A stretch of DNA of 24,428 bases from an uncultured Lachnospiraceae bacterium (GTDB lineage Bacteria > Bacillota > Clostridia > Lachnospirales > Lachnospiraceae). The position numbers and the translations under genes were made by a program. Numbering within the stretch: position 1 is the first letter of the stretch; each line of letters starts with the position of its first letter. The stretch is from assembly GCA_902803635.1 (NCBI GenBank), contig CADCQU010000068.1, positions 1 through 24,428 of the forward strand, written 5' to 3'. Positions 15,063 to 22,817 of the stretch are shown here, one piece after another. A model generated the notes under the pieces. It was given only the letters and a program-made list of their open reading frames with translations. It made no database searches and had not been told where the DNA came from.

Positions 15063-16766
15063 TTATTGTATAACCGGCCGAAATCGCCGAACGATAGCCT
15101 CGGCCACGCGCAGCCCGTCCATTGCCGCCGACATGATCCCGCCGGCATAGCCGGCACCCTCCCCCGCAGGGTACAGCCCGGGGAGGGAAGCTTCGAAGGT
15201 TTCGCCCCGCAAAATGCGCACCGGCGACGAGGAGCGGCTCTCGATTCCCGAGAGGATCGCGTCCGGCCGGTCAAAGCCCTTAATCTTCCGCCCGAAGGCC
15301 TGAACACCCTCCGCAATGTCGGCGGAGAGGAAGGCCGGCAGAAGGCTTCTCGCATCGCCAAAGCTTCCCTGCCCTTTCAGGCAGGAGGAGAAGGAACCCG
15401 CCCCGCTGCTGGGGACATTTGCCGAAAAATCGGAAAAGAGCTGCTGCACCACCCTTCCGCCGGCGGCTTGGAACGCCCTTCTCTCCAGTTCCTGCTGGAA
15501 CACGACCCCGGCCAATGCTTCGGGCAGAGAATTTGCGGCAAATGCTTCGCCTGTAACGACCATCGTATTTTCTCCAAATGCACCGCCTGCGACATGCAGG
15601 GAGGCTTGTAGACAGGTCATGTAGTCCTTCGGCGTCACCGTCGCCAAAAGGGCGCTGTTGGCATTTGCCGAGCCGCGGTCGTGGTAGCTCATGCCGTTCA
15701 CGCAGAGGCCACCGACTTCGGAGGACGCGTTCACGACGTAGCCGCCCGGGCACATGCAGAAGGAATACACGCCGCGCCCGTCATTTGCCGTATGGGTAAG
15801 CTTGTAGGCGGCGGGGCCGAGAATGCTCCGCGCATCCTCGCGCCCATATTGCGAAAGATCGATCATGGCCTGCGGGTGCTCAATCCGAAAGCCCATCGCG
15901 AAGGCCTTCGCCTCCATCGAAACGCCCAGGGAGGCGAGCATCCGGAACGTATCGCGGGCCGAATGCCCCGGAGCAAGCACTACCGCCTCGGCGGGGATAA
16001 TTTCGCCGTTAACTGCCGCCGCAGGATTCACTTCCACCCCTGCAATCCGTCCGCTCTCAACGCATAACCCTGTCACCTGCGAGCGGAACCGTACCTCGCC
16101 GCCATTTGCCAGAATCTCCGCACGCATTTTCAGCAAAATGCCGGTGAGGACGTCCGTCCCAAGGTGGGGCTTCTGCTCGTAGAGGATGGCTGGGTCGGCC
16201 CCAAAGCGCACAAAAGTTTCCCGGACAAAGCGTCCGCGCCCGCCCGGGTCCTTAACGGAGGTATTGAGTTTTCCGTCCGAGAATGTTCCCGCCCCGCCCT
16301 CGCCAAACTGTACGTTCGAAGAAGGATCGAGCTTCCCGGTCTCAAAAAACGACTGCACCTTCGCGGTGCGGGTAAGCGCGTCGTCGCCGCGCTCCAGAAG
16401 GAGGGGACGGTAGCCGGAAATTGCCAGAAGGTAGGCGGCAAAGAGGCCCGCCGGACCGCTGCCCACGACGACGGGACGGTGCGGCAGCTCCTCCCTTCCA
16501 CTTTTCGGGAGGCGATAGCCTTCGTCGGGTGTTTTTTCAATGTGGGCAAGAACGCCGCGGGAAAGCCGCGTGTCCTTTGCAACCGCAACGTCCACCGTAT
16601 ATATATAGGAAAGAACTGGTTTTTTCCGCGCGTCGAGCGAGCGCCTTGCAATCGAAAGGTCGCGGATTTTCTCCGGCGCAAGGCGAAGCTTGGCCGCCGC
16701 CGCCCGACGAAGAGCGGCCTCGTCCGCCTCGATGGGCAGGGCGAGATTGTGGAGTCGAAACATCAT
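15063..16766 (-). CDS. COG2509-type FAD-dependent dehydrogenase (uncharacterised)
   Basis: The 567-residue flavoprotein has a distinctive N-terminal domain of about 95 residues, then a Rossmann FAD site VVVGSGPAGLFAA (99-111) with the ribose-binding glutamate in LLLERG (E125). Further blocks are FGEGGAGTFSDGKL, VVLAPGHSARDTF, FCMCPGGYVVNASSE and the C-terminal FAD closure GLYPAGEGAGYAGGIMSAA. These are hallmarks of a widespread clostridial family whose substrate is unknown. The ATG at 16766 overlaps the stop of the upstream flavoprotein (ATGA) and has GGAGG 9 nt before it; a TTG at 16775 is less likely. The 126-nt gap after its stop shows T-rich runs but no clear terminator hairpin. Confidence 0.88.
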   Translation of the reverse strand: MMFRLHNLALPIEADEAALRRAAAAKLRLAPEKIRDLSIARRSLDARKKPVLSYIYTVDVAVAKDTRLSRGVLAHIEKTPDEGYRLPKSGREELPHRPVVVGSGPAGLFAAYLLAISGYRPLLLERGDDALTRTAKVQSFFETGKLDPSSNVQFGEGGAGTFSDGKLNTSVKDPGGRGRFVRETFVRFGADPAILYEQKPHLGTDVLTGILLKMRAEILANGGEVRFRSQVTGLCVESGRIAGVEVNPAAAVNGEIIPAEAVVLAPGHSARDTFRMLASLGVSMEAKAFAMGFRIEHPQAMIDLSQYGREDARSILGPAAYKLTHTANDGRGVYSFCMCPGGYVVNASSEVGGLCVNGMSYHDRGSANANSALLATVTPKDYMTCLQASLHVAGGAFGENTMVVTGEAFAANSLPEALAGVVFQQELERRAFQAAGGRVVQQLFSDFSANVPSSGAGSFSSCLKGQGSFGDARSLLPAFLSADIAEGVQAFGRKIKGFDRPDAILSGIESRSSSPVRILRGETFEASLPGLYPAGEGAGYAGGIMSAAMDGLRVAEAIVRRFRPVIQ

Positions 16767-18019
16767 CGTTTGCAACCTCCTTCAAGATAATTTTCCATTG
16801 CAGCAGCCCTTCCCGCCAGGATTCCCGTGGACCAGGCAAATTGGAGGTTGTAGCCGCCGCAAATTCCGTCGATATCGAGCATTTCCCCAACAAGGAAGAG
16901 TCCGGGGACAAGCCGGGATTCTAAAGTATCGGCAGCTACCTCGCTGGTGGGAACGCCTCCGGAGAGAACCTGGGCGTGCCCCTCTCCCGCCGTCCCGGTC
17001 ACGGTGAGGGGGAAGTGCTTGATCCGTTCAGCCAGCTCCTCTATGGAAGGCTCGTATCCCGCAAAGCTCCGAAAGATAGAGCGTACGAGGCGCTCCGGGA
17101 GAAGCCCGCGGAGGGTTTCCCTGGCATCGAGGAGGCAGCCACTCCCCCCTCCCAATTCCCGCAATAGCCCCGCCGTCTCCTCCTCGCCAAGCTGCGGCAG
17201 AAAATCCAGCTCCGCCGTGACCTTTTTCCCCGCAAGGAGCGCCCGCGCGGCCAGCCCGCTTGTGTTGAACACCGGAATTCCGGAAATGCCGTTCTCTGTA
17301 AGCTGCAATTGCCCGGTATCGGCGGCAAGCTCCGCCCCGTCGGCAAAGACCGTCACCCGTCCCGGAATGCGCACCCCGGCAAAGGCAAGCTTCCCGGCCT
17401 CCGCCACCTTGAGAGGAACCAGAGCAGGAACTGTGGGAACCAGGCTGTGGCCAAAGGATGCAGCCAGAGAATATCCATTTGCCGGCAGTTGTTTCTTCCC
17501 AAGCGAGGCGGCCGTCCCACAGGCGAGGACCAGCGCATTTGCCGTATACTCCCATGTGCGGGTTTGAATATGGAAGAACGGGTCGTTCTTCAGCTTTGAT
17601 GCCGCAAGCACGTCCTCCCCGCATTTGATGCGGACGCCGAGCCGCGAAAGCTCCCGGAGAAGCACATGGAGCACCGTCTCCGCCTGTCCCGCGTACGGGT
17701 AGACCCGCCCATTTTCCACGGTTGTATACAATCCGAGTTCCCGGAAAAACGCGCGTGTTTCCTGCACGGAAAAGCCTTCCAAAACATTTTCGGCAAATGC
17801 CCTCTCCCGGCCGTGGTAGGCCTTGTCGGTACCGTCCACGTTGGTCAGGTTGCAGCGGCCATTTCCCGTGGCAAGAAGTTTCCGCCCAGGCTTGTCCTCT
17901 TTTTCAAGGATCGTCACGTCCGCCCCCAAACGGGCCGCCGCAATCGCCGCCGCCATCCCGCCCGCGCCGCCGCCGACGATGAGCACTGATTTTCGCTTTT
18001 CTACCTCTTGCTTTGCCAT
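16763..18019 (-). CDS. BaiN/RdsA (HI0933)-family NAD(P)/FAD-dependent oxidoreductase
   Basis: The 418-residue length is normal for the HI0933 family. It has the FAD dinucleotide motif VGGGAGGMAAAIAAA (15-29) with E39, followed by the family signature GRKLLATGNGRCNLTN (45-60). The second domain includes HVLLRELSRLGVRI, and the C-terminal signature is LSGGVPTSEV, then GEMLDIDGICGGYNLQ. Some members (BaiN) are reported in bile-acid dehydroxylation, but most are uncharacterised and I would not infer that role here. The ATG at 18019 has GGAGG 9 nt upstream, inside the 3' end of the preceding gene, 4 nt after its stop. Tight coupling to a second flavoprotein suggests a shared redox task. Confidence 0.92.
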   Translation of the reverse strand: MAKQEVEKRKSVLIVGGGAGGMAAAIAAARLGADVTILEKEDKPGRKLLATGNGRCNLTNVDGTDKAYHGRERAFAENVLEGFSVQETRAFFRELGLYTTVENGRVYPYAGQAETVLHVLLRELSRLGVRIKCGEDVLAASKLKNDPFFHIQTRTWEYTANALVLACGTAASLGKKQLPANGYSLAASFGHSLVPTVPALVPLKVAEAGKLAFAGVRIPGRVTVFADGAELAADTGQLQLTENGISGIPVFNTSGLAARALLAGKKVTAELDFLPQLGEEETAGLLRELGGGSGCLLDARETLRGLLPERLVRSIFRSFAGYEPSIEELAERIKHFPLTVTGTAGEGHAQVLSGGVPTSEVAADTLESRLVPGLFLVGEMLDIDGICGGYNLQFAWSTGILAGRAAAMENYLEGGCKR

Positions 18020-18023
18020 GATT

Positions 18024-20900
18024 TCAAACCTCCAGGTAGGTCGCCGCGCAATACCCCGGATAAAGAATCTGCCGCGCCTTGAAGGCGTACCTCTTCCCGC
18101 TCGCCGCATCGACATATTCCCTTTCCACGCTCTCCCCGTCAAAGGCGGCCCGCTTGATATCCCGGTACCACTCTTCGTCGAGGGAGGGGTAGAGCTCCCG
18201 GGTGCTGTGTCCAAGGATTTCCCGGGCCGGACGCCCGCCGAACTCCTCGTATTTGTGGTTCACGTAGAAAATCACCGCGTCATACAGCCCGCTGTGCTCC
18301 GCGTGCGTCACATGGTACACGCTGTAGGAAACCGGCAGGTCGTCAAACAGGCGGAAAATGTCCGCCATATTGCCAAGGCGGCTCTTCGCGGAAATGTTGT
18401 TGTCGTGGTCCGCGTGGAGCCGGATTTCGCTAATCTTCGTCTGCTCCGCCTTGTCCAGAACCTCCGAGAACAGCGTGTAGCCCACAGACAAATAGAGCGT
18501 TACCGGAACGCCCTTTATCTTTTTTATGGACGCGCCGATGGCCTTAATCTTGTCGCGGAGGCTATTTGCCTCCTCCCTGCTCTGGATCTGCTGGAGGATG
18601 GCAAATTTGTTGCCGGCATAGCGTCCGACGGCGCTCGCCCGCCCAAAAGCGTGCCGTAGCGCCTTTCCGAGCTCCTTCAGCACCCTGTCTCCGAAATCGA
18701 AGCCGTACTGTTCGTTGAGCGTCCCCATGTCGTTGACGGCGATATGGATGCGGACAAAGTCCGTCCCCCGGAGATAATACTCGTCGCGGAAGATGGACGC
18801 CTCCTCGGAAATGCCGCGGGAGTTGAGAAGCCCCGTGAGGATATCCCTCCGCCGCGTCTCCGTCAGGTGCCGGTCATTTGCCGTCAAAGCCTCCTTGTCG
18901 ATAAAGTAGCCGAGCAGGCCCCGGATCTCCCCGTTGTCGTTATAGAGGGGCGTCTTGCTGGCCAGAATCTCCCTCGTCTCCCCGCCGTTCATGCAAAGGC
19001 CGGGCATGTTTTGGAGCGTTTCGCCCTCGTGGATGACCTTGTACTCGTCGTTCATAAAAAGGTCGGGATGCACGTGCCAGCCAAGGTCCTCGTCGTTTTT
19101 GCCGAGAATCTCCTCCACCGACGAGAAGCCGTAATAGTCCAGAAAGGCCTTGTTCGCGCCGAGGAACCGTCGGTTCTCGTCCTTCCAGAAAAGGCTGAGG
19201 AGGTTCGAACGGAGCAGGTTGTTCCAGAGCTGCTCGGGCGTGTAGCCTCCCCCGCTCTTCTTAGCCGCGTCCTTTCTGGCATGGAATTGGCAAATGTTCT
19301 CGTGGACGTTTCGAACCAGCAGGAAATAATTGTCATCGTCGATTTTGAGCAGGGTGTATTCCTTCCATGCATACTGGCCGTGCAGCACGCTGGTGCGGAA
19401 CGGCTCCGTAAGGCTCATGCGCCCCGTCTCCCTGAATCTGGCAAATACCGTCTCCGGGGCAAAGATACGGAGGAATTCTTCACGGTCGTCCGGATAAACG
19501 TACTTTTCGACGTATTCCGAAAACAGCTTCGAAAGCCCTTTCCGCCCGGAGAGCAGGTCTTCCTGTGACAGCGTGTACAGGGGACGGATGCTGTCCTCTT
19601 GGACGTTGACAAGCGTAATCCTCTCGTAGAGTGCGTAGATTCTGCGTAGAAAGTCGTCAAGGTAGCCCGTAGTCTCGGACTGGGAGGCCTTGGTGAGGTT
19701 CGTGATTCGAAGAAGCACGCAGTAGCGATCGCGGGTCGTTGCCACGTTTCGCGCCTGTATCTCAAAGTACTGCTCGTTAAAGGTAACCAGCATCCTGCCG
19801 TCGCCATTTGTCCGGACGAAATCCATCAGCTGGATGAGCTTGTCCGGGAACCGCTCGAACGGCTGCTGTTTTCCCAGCATTTCCTGCGAGAAAATGTCCG
19901 GCAGCATGCCCGCGCCGGGAGCGGTCGTCTCAAATGCGGTGTTATAAAAGAGAACCTTGAAGCTCTTTTCGGAAAACTCGACCAGCGAGAGGGGGATGCT
20001 GTTGAGGAGCCTTGCGGTATCAATGGCGTCATGCTCCTCCTGGGTCATAAACGGGACGGCACTCAGGAAATCCAGCTTTCCAATCTCGTCGTAATACTGC
20101 CGGTCCTGCACGGGTTCAATCGCGATCCCTTTTTCGCGCAGGTTTTCAAGGGCCTTCTCGTAGGGCAGGGGCTTTCCGAAAAAATAACCCTGCACCTTCT
20201 CACATCCGATGTCACGCAGGTAGGCATACTGTTCCTCCGTCTCCACGCCTTCGGCTAACGTGTGGATACCGATGCTCTTCGCCATTTCCACGACGGCCGT
20301 CGTGATCCGCCTGGAGCGAAGGTTAAACGGGCGCAGAAAGCACATATCCAGCTTCAGCTCCTCAAAGGAGAGCTCCTTGAGGGCGTTCAAAGAAGAATAG
20401 GCGCTGCCAAAATCGTCCATCCAGATTTGGTAGCCGGCGGCGTGGAACCTGTCCACGATTCCCTGCATCACGTCCATCTGCTCGGCCATGACGCTTTCGG
20501 TAATCTCAAAATAGAGGAAATCGTGGGGAATCTGGTAGTCGCTGACGATATCGTCCACGACGGAAAAAATGTCGCACAGGGCGAAGTCAAGCCGTGAAAG
20601 GTTCACCGAAACGGGTATCGGCGTGCTGCCATTTGTCAGACTGCTTCGAAGCTGCGCACAGACCCGGCGAAGGATTGCGGCATCCAGAAGGTGAATCAGG
20701 CCTTCCTGCTCCAGCACCGGAATGAATTCGTCCGGGAAAATCATGCCAATTTTCGGATCAATCCAGCGGGCAAGCGCCTCGAAGCTGCACAGCTGCCGGG
20801 CAGACGTGCGGATGACCGGCTGGTAGTAGGCCTGGATTGCATGAAGGTCGATGGCCTTCTGAAAATTCCGTTTGATATATTCGGCAAGATCTCTTTTCAT
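18024..20900 (-). CDS. EAL-PAS-PAS-degenerate GGDEF-PAS protein (c-di-GMP phosphodiesterase)
   Basis: The 958-residue soluble protein begins with an EAL domain (about 15-262) whose catalytic set looks complete: EALARW (E41), NLSR (N100), FEITES (E132), DDFGSAYSS (D162, D163), LKLD (K183), AEGVET (E217) and QGYFFGKPLP (Q237). It should hydrolyse c-di-GMP. A middle region (about 290-670) looks like two PAS-type sensor domains, the second around LWNNLLRSNLLSLFWKDENR. A GGDEF domain (about 680-835) has AGNKF at 762-766 in place of GGDEF, so cyclase activity is presumably lost. A last PAS-like domain (about 845-958) ends the protein. There is no membrane segment. GAGGG lies 8 nt before the ATG, 17 nt after the diguanylate cyclase gene. 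Confidence 0.92.
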   Translation of the reverse strand: MKRDLAEYIKRNFQKAIDLHAIQAYYQPVIRTSARQLCSFEALARWIDPKIGMIFPDEFIPVLEQEGLIHLLDAAILRRVCAQLRSSLTNGSTPIPVSVNLSRLDFALCDIFSVVDDIVSDYQIPHDFLYFEITESVMAEQMDVMQGIVDRFHAAGYQIWMDDFGSAYSSLNALKELSFEELKLDMCFLRPFNLRSRRITTAVVEMAKSIGIHTLAEGVETEEQYAYLRDIGCEKVQGYFFGKPLPYEKALENLREKGIAIEPVQDRQYYDEIGKLDFLSAVPFMTQEEHDAIDTARLLNSIPLSLVEFSEKSFKVLFYNTAFETTAPGAGMLPDIFSQEMLGKQQPFERFPDKLIQLMDFVRTNGDGRMLVTFNEQYFEIQARNVATTRDRYCVLLRITNLTKASQSETTGYLDDFLRRIYALYERITLVNVQEDSIRPLYTLSQEDLLSGRKGLSKLFSEYVEKYVYPDDREEFLRIFAPETVFARFRETGRMSLTEPFRTSVLHGQYAWKEYTLLKIDDDNYFLLVRNVHENICQFHARKDAAKKSGGGYTPEQLWNNLLRSNLLSLFWKDENRRFLGANKAFLDYYGFSSVEEILGKNDEDLGWHVHPDLFMNDEYKVIHEGETLQNMPGLCMNGGETREILASKTPLYNDNGEIRGLLGYFIDKEALTANDRHLTETRRRDILTGLLNSRGISEEASIFRDEYYLRGTDFVRIHIAVNDMGTLNEQYGFDFGDRVLKELGKALRHAFGRASAVGRYAGNKFAILQQIQSREEANSLRDKIKAIGASIKKIKGVPVTLYLSVGYTLFSEVLDKAEQTKISEIRLHADHDNNISAKSRLGNMADIFRLFDDLPVSYSVYHVTHAEHSGLYDAVIFYVNHKYEEFGGRPAREILGHSTRELYPSLDEEWYRDIKRAAFDGESVEREYVDAASGKRYAFKARQILYPGYCAATYLEV

Positions 20901-20917
20901 GTCTGTATCCCTCTATC

Positions 20918-22303
20918 TCACCTGGCGGAGCCCTTCATCCGGATTTTCTCCTCGTACATTGCATCGTCGGCCCTGTGCAGCACGGTGTCCACGTTGTCCC
21001 CCACCTGATAATCACTCATAGCGGCGGCGATGGAATACCTGTGCCAGGGTTCAGCATCCTCGTTTTGCATGCTCTCGTATGTCTCTTCCCGAAGCTGCTT
21101 AAGGAGCGCCTCCCTGTTCTCGTAATCTTTTCCCTCCAGGACGACGGCAAATTCATCCCCGCCGACGCGGTAGACCGGGGAATGCGCAAAGACGTCGCAG
21201 ATCATCTTGCAGCCGCCGATAATGTACTCGTCTCCGTGCTCGTGCCCGTAGACATCATTGACCTTTTTGAGATTGTTGAGATCCGCCATCAGAATGCTGA
21301 ACTTCGCACGGCCCTTGTGAATATCCTCCTGCAGCTCCCACTCCTTCGTGTTGTAGGCGGACTTGCTCTTAACGAGGGTCAGAGGATCTAGGGCAACCTG
21401 CTCCTTTAAGTGCTTTGCTTCCCGCTCTACCTCGATCATATGCTTCACGTAGTCCCTGAGGGCGAAGGAAAGCTTCGTCACCGCCTGGGCCAGAGACCAA
21501 ACCTCATTGCGGACAGGCAGGTTCGGCGACTCATAGCGGAGCTCGTCCGGATTGGTGCGACCGGCGGCCTTATCCGCGTACTCGGTCACGCTCTTCTCCA
21601 GCGCCTCCAACGGCCGGGTGACGTTCTTGCGCAGCTGGTGGACGACGAGCATGACAAAGATGAGCCCGACAATCAGGATAAGTCCGATGTTGCTGATAAG
21701 GTTCCGGTAGAGAACGGCGTTAATCTCATCCATGTTGAAATCCACGCACAGGCAGGCGTAGTGCTCTCCCGACGAGCTCACCAGCGGCCTTGCAAGCGTG
21801 TATTCATTTCCCCAATTCGAGGAGTTTTTGAGAAAGACATCCTCCTTTCCATTCTGGATATCATAGAATTGATCCAGTACCTCGGAGGATTGCCATTCGT
21901 CCTCGCTGTCGCCAAGGTGAAGCACCTTCTCCGGGGCATTTTCCTTTTCCCATGTGGAATTGCCCGCACAAATTTCCACTGCCCGCGGAGATTTTCCTGC
22001 GGCCTGTGTCTTCATAATATAAACATAGTGGAGATCCGAATAATGGTCGACAAAATGATCCAAAAATGTCTGGAATACCTTGTATTTCTCCGACTCCTCG
22101 TAGGTTGCCGCGCAGACGGCCATGTCGTCGTGGTCAAGCTGGCTCTCGACATAGTCGGCGATGCTGAGCATTTGCTTCTGGTAGCGGTTCCGCAGCGTCC
22201 GTGAGAAGATGAAGTAGCTCACCAGGGAAACCACCAGTGACAGCGCGATAAAAAACACGATGCCGGCGATCGTAATATTGCGCCCGACTGAACTTTCTTT
22301 CAT
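20918..22303 (-). CDS. Membrane diguanylate cyclase with extracytoplasmic sensor and HAMP-like linker
   Basis: It makes the second messenger c-di-GMP from two GTP. The 461 residues show a membrane helix (about 11-34), an outer sensor region of about 165 residues (dCache/PAS-like by size, ligand unknown), a second helix (about 203-222), a HAMP-like linker (223-290) and a GGDEF domain. The active-site motif RVGGDEF is intact (GGDEF 381-385) with the supporting ADLNNLKKVND. The RxxD inhibitory site expected just before GGDEF is absent (FAHS there), so product feedback may be missing. It leads an operon with an EAL protein and two flavoproteins, pairing synthesis and breakdown of c-di-GMP. AAGGGGA lies about 9 nt before the ATG. 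Confidence 0.95.
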   Translation of the reverse strand: MKESSVGRNITIAGIVFFIALSLVVSLVSYFIFSRTLRNRYQKQMLSIADYVESQLDHDDMAVCAATYEESEKYKVFQTFLDHFVDHYSDLHYVYIMKTQAAGKSPRAVEICAGNSTWEKENAPEKVLHLGDSEDEWQSSEVLDQFYDIQNGKEDVFLKNSSNWGNEYTLARPLVSSSGEHYACLCVDFNMDEINAVLYRNLISNIGLILIVGLIFVMLVVHQLRKNVTRPLEALEKSVTEYADKAAGRTNPDELRYESPNLPVRNEVWSLAQAVTKLSFALRDYVKHMIEVEREAKHLKEQVALDPLTLVKSKSAYNTKEWELQEDIHKGRAKFSILMADLNNLKKVNDVYGHEHGDEYIIGGCKMICDVFAHSPVYRVGGDEFAVVLEGKDYENREALLKQLREETYESMQNEDAEPWHRYSIAAAMSDYQVGDNVDTVLHRADDAMYEEKIRMKGSAR

Positions 22304-22480
22304 AGTCCGTCCCCTTTCAAATACATTTTTCGAAAATACTGCCAGAGAAGATGCGTGATACCTTTAGGAAATGTCACAGAATACCTTTAACAAATCTTAC
22401 GGTTTGTCCCGAAGAGATTGTTCCAGACATTGATAGACACTACCCGCTCTTCAAAATTTCAAAATTCAACAAGAAACAAT
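22304..22480 (-). promoter_or_regulatory. AT-rich upstream region of the c-di-GMP operon with repeated words
   Basis: The region must hold the operon promoter, but no hexamer pair is convincing. It contains a direct repeat ATACCTTTA at 22358-22366 and 22381-22389 (period 23 nt), and an imperfect inverted repeat GACAAACC-GTAA-GATTTGTT on the minus strand. These could be operator half-sites. I found no match to the c-di-GMP riboswitch core. Confidence 0.35.
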
Positions 22481-22532
22481 AAGTAAAACCCCTCACTTTC
22501 CTTCTATTTTACCAAAAAGAAAAGTAAAGGGG
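22481..22532 (-). terminator. Intrinsic terminator after the methionine gamma-lyase-like gene
   Basis: On the minus strand a long stem pairs CCCCTTTACTTTTCTTTT with AGAAGGAAAGTGAGGGG (about 17 pairs including G-U wobbles, one bulged T), loop about 9 nt, followed by TTTTACTTATTG. It separates the PLP-enzyme transcript from the c-di-GMP operon. The stem is AT-rich in its upper half, unlike the GC-rich hairpin repeats nearby. Confidence 0.7.
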
Positions 22533-22623
22533 TAGTCCTTTCGGAAAAACTTCACAGATTGTTTAATCATCCTGCTCACGAGTTAATGCTCCACCTCTTC
22601 TTCCGTGGCCGCTCTAGGTCTGC

Positions 22624-22671
22624 CCCCTCTCAGTCGGCTTCGCCGACAGCTCCCCCTTAGGGGGAGCCAAG
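22624..22671 (+). repeat. Dispersed two-hairpin repeat, copy 3
   Basis: This 48-nt unit differs from copies 1 and 2 by one base (CCCCCTTAGGGGG in place of CCCCCTGAGGGGG), about 22 kb away from them. It keeps both hairpins. With copy 4 (22725-22777) it forms an inverted pair around 53 nt of unrelated sequence. Confidence 0.85.
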
Positions 22672-22724
22672 GGATGACCGCTGCTCCTTACTTGTCCAAA
22701 AGCGAACAAATGGCCTCCGCTCCT

Positions 22725-22777
22725 CTTGCCTCCCCCTCCAGGGGGAGGTGGCACGGCGAAGCCGTGACGGAGAGGGG
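22725..22777 (-). repeat. Dispersed two-hairpin repeat, diverged inverted copy 4
   Basis: Read on the minus strand this segment resembles copies 1-3: it starts CCCCTCTC, has a hairpin with GGCTTCGCC, then CCTCCCCCT-GGA-GGGGGAGG and ends GCAAG. Several paired changes keep both stems (CACGGC/GCCGTG in place of GTCGGC/GCCGAC), which suggests the structure is under selection or that this is a second subfamily. It lies between the PLP-enzyme gene and its terminator. Confidence 0.7.
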
Positions 22778-22817
22778 CCTTCGTAAAGGCGATTAGTTCT
22801 TGTCTGTTTTAATGTTT

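Noticed and set aside
22304..22480. Possible c-di-GMP riboswitch before the GGDEF gene
   Set aside because: I looked for the conserved GEMM core and found only AT-rich sequence with small repeats.
22624..22777. Inverted pair of repeats as the ends of an insertion sequence
   Set aside because: Only 53 nt lie between them, with no coding capacity and no target duplication visible.
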